A stretch of DNA of 8,602 nucleotides from Treponema sp. (GTDB taxonomy: Bacteria; Spirochaetota; Spirochaetia; Treponematales; Treponemataceae): contig JAGADS010000002.1 in NCBI GenBank assembly GCA_017613485.1, forward strand, positions 1 to 8,602. The letters are read 5' to 3'. This document shows, one piece after another, positions 1 to 4,189 of this stretch; within the stretch, counting starts at the first letter, position 1; each line of letters begins with the position of its first letter. A program made the position numbers and the translations under genes. A model generated the notes under the pieces. It made no database searches. It worked only from the letters and a program-made list of their open reading frames with translations, and was not told where the DNA came from.

Positions 1-47
1 TGCCCCTGGAAGGGGAGCCTGTCACTTTGAAGATGAAGTTTTCCTGA
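1..47 (+). CDS. possible C-terminal end of an unidentified protein (partial, uncertain)
   Basis: The reading frame through positions 3-47 enters from outside the window, reads PLEGEPVTLKMKFS and stops at TGA 45-47. The peptide has the alternating pattern of a terminal beta-strand and ordinary codons, so it may be the end of a real gene. A competing frame on the same strand stays open from position 2 to TAG 104-106, but it contains several AGG/CGG arginine codons and an unnatural-looking sequence. A minus-strand frame is open here as well. With 15 codons the family cannot be named, and the coding status itself is a guess. Confidence 0.22.
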   Translation, partial: PLEGEPVTLKMKFS

Positions 48-52
48 TCGAG

Positions 53-95
53 TCAGGGACATCCGGCACCCCCGAGAGGCGGACGGAGGTCCTGA
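53..95. other. imperfect inverted repeat (stem-loop) upstream of the 5S gene
   Basis: Bases 53-64 (TCAGGGACATCC) can pair with 85-95 (GGAGGTCCTGA): ten pairs with one bulged G and one A-G mismatch, around a GC-rich loop of about 20 bases. No T-run follows, so it is not a standard terminator. It could be a processing stem ahead of the 5S rRNA, a weak remnant of a termination structure for the upstream gene, or chance pairing in a GC-rich stretch. Confidence 0.3.
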
Positions 96-112
96 TGTTG
101 GCATAGATAATA

Positions 113-226
113 ATGCCGGTGGCCATGGCGGAGAGGAAATACCCGTTCCCATTCCGAACACGGAAGTCAAGCTCTCCTGCGCCGATGATACTGGGTCCGT
201 CCCGGGAAAGTAGGAAGCTGCCGGCT
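113..226 (+). rRNA. rrf: 5S ribosomal RNA
   Basis: This is the 5S rRNA of the large ribosomal subunit. Hallmarks seen directly are the loop B/helix III block CCCATTCCGAACACGGAAGT (about 148-167), the loop A/helix II segment GCGCCGATGATACTGGG (about 179-195), GGGAAAGTAGG (about 204-214), and terminal helix I formed by GCCGGT (115-120) with GCCGGC (220-225). The length of about 112-114 nt is normal for bacterial 5S. The exact mature ends are inferred from helix I. The roughly 110 bases upstream do not look like the 3' end of 23S rRNA, so this copy seems separated from a standard 16S-23S-5S order, or lies behind an unusually long GC-rich spacer. An apparent protein frame starting at 113 simply reads through this RNA. 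Confidence 0.95.
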
Positions 227-233
227 TTTTTTT
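214..233 (+). terminator. probable Rho-independent terminator of the 5S gene
   Basis: The 3' strand of the 5S terminal helix (GCTGCCGGC) runs straight into eight T residues (226-233). Either the GC-rich 5S helix I itself, or a small local hairpin GAAGC-TGCCG-GCTTT, followed by the U-tract could terminate transcription. The T-run is clear. The local hairpin is short and includes a wobble pair. Confidence 0.5.
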
Positions 234-271
234 ATTTTAAAACAGTTCTCACTTTTGTACTATTTTCTTTC

Positions 272-300
272 TTGAAGAAAAGAATATGTCATGCTAGAAT
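272..300 (+). promoter_or_regulatory. sigma-70-type promoter with extended -10, upstream of the RDD gene
   Basis: The -35 is TTGAAG (272-277), the spacer is 17 bp, and the -10 is TAGAAT (295-300), preceded by TGC (extended -10 TGn). The start site would fall near 307, giving a leader of about 44 nt that contains AAAGGAG (338-344), 6 nt before the ATG at 351. The position after the 5S terminator and before the first gene supports it. It probably drives both the RDD gene and the nucleotidyltransferase gene. Confidence 0.6.
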
Positions 301-350
301 AAATCAGAATAGAAAAAGCTGTAAGGCAGGGCAGGTTAAAGGAGAAAGAT

Positions 351-737
351 ATGAATACTAAGAGGATTCTGGCATTTATCATAGACTTTATTATAACGGC
401 GATAATAAACAATATTCCCTTCTGGATAATGATAATGATTCCATTAATCAGGGGTGATCGCCTTCCAAATTCAAGCATAATTCTTAGAGCCATAGTTTCA
501 ACTCTAATAGCATTTCTTTATCTTCTGCTTCGTGATTTACCAAAGAGTGGAAGTGTCGGCAAAATGATAATGAAATTAAAGATTGTAGATTCTGAGACAA
601 AAGAGCCTGCATCAATTGGAAAAAGATTATTGCGGAATATCACATGGCTTTTAAGCTGGATTGATATTATCGTTTATCTTGCTGCAAAGAAAAGAATCGG
701 TGACATGATTGCAAAGACTGATGTGGTTGAAAAATAA
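351..737 (+). CDS. RDD family membrane protein
   Basis: Small integral membrane protein of the RDD family (128 aa). The family is named for conserved Arg and Asp residues in its helices; some members have been linked to ion transport or stress tolerance, but the role of this one is unknown. Visible features are Arg5 and Asp12 in the first helix (RILAFIIDF), a second hydrophobic helix around residues 43-62, the family loop KSGSVGKMIMKLKIVD (about 65-80), RLLRN near 92-96, a third hydrophobic stretch, and the closing motif RIGDMIAKTDVV with Asp118. The length fits a single-domain RDD protein. The start is set by AAAGGAG at 338-344, 6 nt upstream. It is followed after 39 bp by the nucleotidyltransferase gene, so the two are probably cotranscribed. 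The gene is visibly more AT-rich than those after 1680. Confidence 0.85.
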   Translation: MNTKRILAFIIDFIITAIINNIPFWIMIMIPLIRGDRLPNSSIILRAIVSTLIAFLYLLLRDLPKSGSVGKMIMKLKIVDSETKEPASIGKRLLRNITWLLSWIDIIVYLAAKKRIGDMIAKTDVVEK

Positions 738-776
738 AATTCACCGGTACATGTACTGATTTGAGAGAGAAATCGA

Positions 777-1568
777 ATGAAAAAAAAAGAAGAAATAATT
801 GAACAGCAAAAAGATTTTATTCAAAACTTAAAAGAAAGAACACTCGATTTAATTAATTCAATTGACAAATCAGAAATACAGACCATTCTTCTTTCTGGAA
901 GTGTCGCAAGGGCAGATTTTTTTCCGCGCATAAAAGAAAACGGTGAATATGATGGAATGGTCGACTTAATCGTAATGCGGAAAAACGGAAGCAATGTTAA
1001 AGCCGAGGATATTTTCGGTCCAGATCAGGATCCGCCGATTCCGTATCATTGTGTAAAAGTTGACGGCCTGTGGTTTGCAATTTTATTTACTGATTTTATA
1101 GATGTAAACATGTTTTCCAAATTTGAGGAACCCAGGAAATTCTCTGTCATGGAATCTCAGATCTTGTTTGATAAGGATGATTCCTATAAAAAAGAGATTG
1201 AAAAGATTCATCAGTTTGTTAAAGATGATTTAAAGACTCTGCTGAACAATTCGCTTGGTTACATTCATTATCTTATATCTGATTACAAAAAAGACCGATG
1301 GTATCGGCGAGGGGCATTCATTCAGCTGCATGAAAACCTCAACACTGCAATACGTGCCGGCATAAGGGCATTGTTCTACATGAATGGTTTTTATTCTCCA
1401 GCTGAGGACAGGGCAATATATTATTCACACAGCCTGCCAAAGCTTCCTCAAAACTATGCGGAATTGATTTCAAAAATATGCAGTCAAAATACAGATTCGG
1501 AAGATGATTATTTTATGCGGGAAAAACTCTTCATGGAAAAAATCGTGGACTTTATAGAAAACACTTAA
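777..1568 (+). CDS. stand-alone nucleotidyltransferase-fold protein
   Basis: A 263-residue protein with a polymerase-beta/MNT-type nucleotidyltransferase signature. Helical residues 1-35 lead into LLSGSVARADFF (G41-S42 are the nucleotide-binding GS pair), then YDGMVDLIVM with Asp59 and Asp63 as candidate metal ligands. A later strand, AILFTDFIDVNMF (Asp106/Asp109), could supply the third acidic residue. The C-terminal 110 residues are helical and rich in aromatics (DRWYRRGAFIQLHENLNTA), like the helical substrate-binding domain of many small nucleotidyltransferases. The usual GSxxxG...DxD pattern is imperfect: the acidic pair is D-x3-D and Arg-Ala replaces Gly after GSVA. Substrate is unknown; antibiotic modification, RNA/protein nucleotidylation or an antitoxin-like role are all possible, and no partner toxin gene is adjacent. 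The Shine-Dalgarno is weak (GAGAGAGA, 763-770). The gene is lysine-rich and AT-rich, like its upstream neighbour. Confidence 0.72.
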   Translation: MKKKEEIIEQQKDFIQNLKERTLDLINSIDKSEIQTILLSGSVARADFFPRIKENGEYDGMVDLIVMRKNGSNVKAEDIFGPDQDPPIPYHCVKVDGLWFAILFTDFIDVNMFSKFEEPRKFSVMESQILFDKDDSYKKEIEKIHQFVKDDLKTLLNNSLGYIHYLISDYKKDRWYRRGAFIQLHENLNTAIRAGIRALFYMNGFYSPAEDRAIYYSHSLPKLPQNYAELISKICSQNTDSEDDYFMREKLFMEKIVDFIENT

Positions 1569-1631
1569 CAGGTAGAGCTGATTTGGAAAACATTTTGTTG
1601 AATGTGTGGCTTAAATGGTAAAAAGTATGTA

Positions 1632-1668
1632 TTGAATTACCCTCTCGATTAAAATAAAAAAATATGAT
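1632..1668 (+). promoter_or_regulatory. possible promoter region for the HAD operon
   Basis: The 111-bp gap 1569-1679 is AT-rich and has no ORF of note. Two weak options exist. One is TTGAAT (1632-1637) with a 17-bp spacer to TAAAAA (1655-1660). The other is a good -10-like TATGAT (1663-1668) without a matching -35. If TATGAT is used, transcription would begin near 1675, only about five bases before the ATG at 1680. No terminator for the upstream pair is visible in the gap. Confidence 0.3.
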
Positions 1669-1679
1669 ACTTTTTTTAT

Positions 1680-2342
1680 ATGAATAATTTTTCTAAGTAC
1701 GACGGGATAATTCTTGATATTGACGGAACGATTTGGAATACGACTGGAATTGTGGCGATGGCATGGAACCGTGCGATTGACATGAGCGGTTTTGATGCTC
1801 GTAAGGTTAATGCCCAGGATTTACAGAAAGAGTTCGGAAAAACCATGGACGTTATAGCCGAGGATTTGTGGCCCAACCTGAATAAGGAGCAGCGTGATAT
1901 TCTTATGGCATATTGCTGTACCGAGGAGCATATTACTCTTAATGAGAATAATCTGGACATCACATATCCCGGTGTTGTTGATACTATAAAAAAACTTTCT
2001 CTTGAGACAAATTTCTTCGTCGTGAGCAACTGCCAGGACGGTTACATTCAATTGATGATAGAAAAGACAGGACTTGCGGAATGCATCAAGGACTGGGAAT
2101 GCTTTGGCCGTACTGGAAAAGGCAAGGCGGAGAACATCATGATGCTTGTTCAGCGAAATCAGCTTACGAGTCCGGCTTATGTCGGGGACATTCAGGGGGA
2201 CTGTGATGCCTGCAGGCAGGCTGGTGTTCCGTTTATCTGGGCATCGTATGGTTTTGGAGAAGTGTCATCCTATGTTGCAAAATTAAATTCGTTTTCTGAT
2301 CTTGAAGAGGTGATAGAGATTCCACCGGAGGCTGGTGCCTGA
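1680..2342 (+). CDS. HAD-superfamily hydrolase, phosphoglycolate phosphatase-like (HAD 1)
   Basis: Cytosolic HAD phosphohydrolase of 220 aa, the usual length for the Gph-like subfamily. All four motifs are present: motif I ILDIDGT with nucleophile Asp13 and acid/base Asp15; motif II VVSN with Ser116; motif III Lys in GKGKAENI (Lys147 or Lys149); motif IV GDIQGD with Asp170 and Asp174. The alpha-helical cap lies between motifs I and II (about 20-100). The substrate is probably a small phosphate ester, but the cap does not identify it. The ATG at 1680 is the only reasonable start, since motif I begins 12 residues later and an in-frame TGA lies at 1665-1667. It is preceded by TTTTTTTAT rather than a Shine-Dalgarno. 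Its stop overlaps the next start (TGATG), so it is translationally coupled to HAD 2. Confidence 0.88.
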   Translation: MNNFSKYDGIILDIDGTIWNTTGIVAMAWNRAIDMSGFDARKVNAQDLQKEFGKTMDVIAEDLWPNLNKEQRDILMAYCCTEEHITLNENNLDITYPGVVDTIKKLSLETNFFVVSNCQDGYIQLMIEKTGLAECIKDWECFGRTGKGKAENIMMLVQRNQLTSPAYVGDIQGDCDACRQAGVPFIWASYGFGEVSSYVAKLNSFSDLEEVIEIPPEAGA

Positions 2343-3001
2343 TGCTTTTCATTTTTGACATGGGCGGGGTAGTGACAAACACTGCTGAGCTGCTTCCACG
2401 TTTGCTTCAGATATTAAAAATGGAGCGCGGAGAGTTCCTGTCATACTGCGGATGCCCGGAGAATAATTCTTCTGCAACCGATCCAATGACTCGTGTCTCT
2501 TATAATAAAAATTCAATTGATTTGCTTACGATGTGTTCCAATGGCATGATTACTACCAGACAATTTTGGACGGAGTTTTCAAGGCGTTCTGGGGTTCCTG
2601 TTCAGACGGACTGGTGGCAGCATTTGTTTCATCCAGTCCTCAAGGAAGATTCAGTTGCCATCATAAAGAAATTGAAGGCGGCGGGTCATCGTGTTGTATG
2701 CGGAACAAATACAATCGATGGCCATTACCGTAATCATGTTGAGCGTGGTGACTATTCATATTTTGATCAGACATACGCTTCTAATTTTATGGGAGTGTCA
2801 AAACCAGATCCTGAGTTCTGGAAAATAATCCTCACAGCAGAAAATGAAGTTCCGGAGAATGCTGTCTTTATTGATGACAGGAAGCAGAATTGTGATGCAG
2901 CCTCTGAGCTCGGAATAAAATCATTTGTGTTTACCGACGCTAAAAAACTTGAGCAGGATTTGAAGAATGAGCTTCCGCTGGATTTGGGAGAATCGGTTTG
3001 A
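2342..3001 (+). CDS. HAD-superfamily hydrolase, subfamily IA variant 3 (HAD 2)
   Basis: A 219-residue HAD protein. Motif I is FDMGGVV (Asp6), so the usual second aspartate is Gly8. Motif II is CGTNT (Thr122). Motif III is SKPDPEFW (Lys154). Motif IV is VFIDDRKQNCDAA (Asp178, Asp179). The DxGGV form is shared with the YihX-like (glucose-1-phosphatase) branch and with some epoxide-hydrolase N-terminal domains, so the protein may still be an active phosphatase, but the missing acid/base residue makes a changed or weak activity possible. The start ATG shares its A with the TGA of HAD 1 and is preceded by GGAGG (2327-2331), 10 nt upstream. Its own stop overlaps the TTG start of HAD 3. The substrate is unknown. 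Confidence 0.85.
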   Translation: MLFIFDMGGVVTNTAELLPRLLQILKMERGEFLSYCGCPENNSSATDPMTRVSYNKNSIDLLTMCSNGMITTRQFWTEFSRRSGVPVQTDWWQHLFHPVLKEDSVAIIKKLKAAGHRVVCGTNTIDGHYRNHVERGDYSYFDQTYASNFMGVSKPDPEFWKIILTAENEVPENAVFIDDRKQNCDAASELGIKSFVFTDAKKLEQDLKNELPLDLGESV

Positions 3002-3654
3002 GCAGTGGAGAAATCAAGGCTGTTGTCTTTGACATGGACGGCCTGCTTTTAGACAGTGAGGCAGTGTACGAGAAGGCATGGATAATGGCAGCCGGCATGT
3101 GGAACTTGCAGGGAATTGATGAGGTTCACAAGAGCGTATACGGCTTTTCCGAGGCAGATACTTTACAGACACTAAAGAAATTCTACGGTAATGATTTTGA
3201 TGCAAAGGGCTTTTGGGATTTGACTACGGATCTTTCCCTGGACATAATGAACGAAAACGGTGTCCCAGAAAAAGCTTTTGCCAGGGAAACATTGGCATAT
3301 TTAAAAAAATCAACATATTCAATTGCACTGGCCTCATCAAACTCAAGGGAGCTTGTGACTCATCTTATGACAAAGGCAGGTATGCTTGAATATTTTGATG
3401 TTACTGTATGCGGTGATGAGATATCAAGGGCAAAACCGGATCCTGAAATCTATATAACAGCGTGTAAGAAACTGAATATACCATGTGATGAATGTGCCGC
3501 CGTGGAGGACAGCCCCAACGGAATAATGTCTGCATGGAACGCAGGCTTAAAATGCATAATGATTCCCGACCGTGTTCCCGCTACAGATGAAATAAAGAAA
3601 TACCTATGGAAACTTTGCGGTAATCTTGGTGAGTTAAGTGACATTTTGAGATAA
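2998..3654 (+). CDS. HAD-IA sugar-phosphatase / beta-phosphoglucomutase-like hydrolase (HAD 3)
   Basis: A 218-residue HAD-IA protein closest in pattern to sugar-phosphate phosphatases of the YniC/HxpB (2-deoxyglucose-6-phosphatase) and beta-phosphoglucomutase group. Motif I is VFDMDGLLLDSE (Asp12, Asp14). Motif II is LASSNS (Ser113/Ser114). Motif III is RAKPDPEIY (Lys146). Motif IV is VEDSPNG (Glu170-Asp171), typical of this group. The helical cap spans about 18-85. Translation starts at TTG: TTGA overlaps the stop of HAD 2, GGGAG (2986-2990) lies 7 nt upstream, and no ATG occurs before motif I. It is the last gene of the HAD operon, and no T-run terminator follows directly. Phosphatase is more likely than mutase because typical mutase-specific cap residues cannot be confirmed by eye. 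Confidence 0.87.
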   Translation: MSSGEIKAVVFDMDGLLLDSEAVYEKAWIMAAGMWNLQGIDEVHKSVYGFSEADTLQTLKKFYGNDFDAKGFWDLTTDLSLDIMNENGVPEKAFARETLAYLKKSTYSIALASSNSRELVTHLMTKAGMLEYFDVTVCGDEISRAKPDPEIYITACKKLNIPCDECAAVEDSPNGIMSAWNAGLKCIMIPDRVPATDEIKKYLWKLCGNLGELSDILR

Positions 3655-3659
3655 GGAAA

Positions 3660-3846
3660 GTCACACGGATTCGAAATCACTACGTGATTTCCAGTGAGAG
3701 ATGGAAGAATTCTCTTTTTCATCTCCGGCTAAAAAAAAATAATCCGATTTAAAAGAATTTATATCACTATGTTTACTGGCTAAGAAAATGATCAAAGTAA
3801 AATGTTTTTTTTAGAAACGATGTAAATCGTTTCGAATCCGTGTGAC
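3660..3846. repeat. 187-bp element with perfect 17-bp terminal inverted repeats and subterminal hairpins (MITE-like)
   Basis: Left end GTCACACGGATTCGAAA (3660-3676) is the exact reverse complement of right end TTTCGAATCCGTGTGAC (3830-3846). Just inside each end, and sharing the GAAA/TTTC bases, are two different perfect hairpins: GAAATCAC-TAC-GTGATTTC (3673-3691) and GAAACGAT-GTAA-ATCGTTTC (3814-3833). A third stem, GAGATGGAAGA with TCTTTTTCATCTC (3698-3725), has two G-T pairs. The whole could fold as a closed outer stem with three arms. The interior has no ORF, a 9-A run (3731-3739) and an 8-T run (3805-3812). Possible target-site duplication is only AAA on each side, which is not convincing in A-rich flanks. 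Interpretations: miniature transposable element, structured RNA, or 3'-end structure of the HAD transcript. Confidence 0.6.
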
Positions 3847-3855
3847 AAAATCGGC

Positions 3856-3884
3856 TTGACAATTATATAAATATATGCTTATAT
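3856..3884 (+). promoter_or_regulatory. promoter of the arsR-cadA operon
   Basis: A consensus -35 TTGACA (3856-3861), 17-bp spacer and -10 TTATAT (3879-3884), with TGC directly before the -10 (extended -10). Counting from the -10, transcription would begin at about 3891, which is the A of the arsR ATG. It lies 9 bp past the right end of the 187-bp inverted-repeat element. Confidence 0.72.
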
Positions 3885-3890
3885 GTAAAT
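3865..3890 (+). promoter_or_regulatory. probable ArsR-family operator
   Basis: An AT-rich imperfect dyad centred between 3877 and 3878: ATATATG (3871-3877) against CTTATAT (3878-3884), extending to 3865-3890 with 10 of 13 positions paired. It covers the promoter spacer, the -10 and the bases up to the start site, where a bound ArsR/SmtB dimer would block RNA polymerase. ArsR-family sites are typically AT-rich dyads at this location. In so AT-rich a stretch part of the symmetry could be chance. Confidence 0.5.
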
Positions 3891-4181
3891 ATGAAAATAC
3901 AAGAGAAAATGCTTTTTAACCTGGCGGAGCTGTTCAAGGTGTTTGGGGATTCAACACGAATCAAGATACTTTATGCCCTGCTTGGAAAAGAGATGAGCGT
4001 AACGGAGATTACCGGGGAATTGAACATGACACAGCCTGCAATAAGCCAGCAGCTGCGTGTGCTCAAGACAAACGGTCTGGTCAAATATAGGCGAGAGGGT
4101 AAGTCGCTGATTTATTCCCTTGCGGACGAACACGTTTCCATCATTCTGAATATCGGAATTGAACATCTAAGTGAAAAATGA
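3891..4181 (+). CDS. ArsR/SmtB-family metal-responsive transcriptional repressor, zinc-type
   Basis: Winged-helix repressor of 96 aa that should bind the adjacent operator and release it when metal binds. LAELFKVFGDSTRIKILYAL (11-30) is the ArsR N-terminal signature, residues 36-58 form the helix-turn-helix (SVTEITGELNMTQPAISQQLRVL), and VKYRREGKSLIYSL (64-77) is the wing. The C-terminal helix carries Asp79, His81, His92 and Glu95, the exact D-x-H-x10-H-x2-E spacing of the alpha-5 zinc site of SmtB. The protein has no cysteine, which argues against a CadC- or ArsR-type thiolate sensor and for zinc (possibly cobalt). The ATG at 3891 has no Shine-Dalgarno and coincides with the predicted transcription start; an alternative ATG at 3909 follows a weak AAGAG only 3 nt away. 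The stop overlaps the region of the ATPase start, so the two genes form an autoregulated operon. Confidence 0.9.
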   Translation: MKIQEKMLFNLAELFKVFGDSTRIKILYALLGKEMSVTEITGELNMTQPAISQQLRVLKTNGLVKYRREGKSLIYSLADEHVSIILNIGIEHLSEK

Positions 4182-4183
4182 GG
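4180..4183 (+). promoter_or_regulatory. ribosome binding site that selects the ATPase start at 4190
   Basis: GAGG (4180-4183) lies 6 nt before ATG 4190 and overlaps the arsR stop TGA (4179-4181). The in-frame ATG at 4178, which forms ATGA with the arsR stop, lacks a visible site of its own, so 4190 is preferred. The two starts differ by four residues (MRLN). Confidence 0.5.
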
Positions 4184-4189
4184 TTGAAT

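Noticed and set aside
1..110. 3' end of 23S rRNA upstream of 5S
   Set aside because: None of the recognisable 23S 3'-terminal segments is present in these bases.
113..361. 82-codon plus-strand ORF starting at 113
   Set aside because: It reads through the 5S rRNA gene, its T-run and the next promoter; no protein-like pattern.
747..756. Palindrome GTACATGTAC between the RDD and nucleotidyltransferase genes as an operator
   Set aside because: Ten bases only, inside a probable cotranscript with no promoter at that point; expected by chance often enough.
3673..3691. Hairpin as terminator of the HAD operon
   Set aside because: Perfect 8-bp stem but no T-run follows (CCAGTGAG), and it is better explained as part of the inverted-repeat element.
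3698..3739. Hairpin 3698-3725 plus nearby A-run as a terminator
   Set aside because: On the plus strand the hairpin is followed by A, not T; on the minus strand the T-run comes before the hairpin, not after it.
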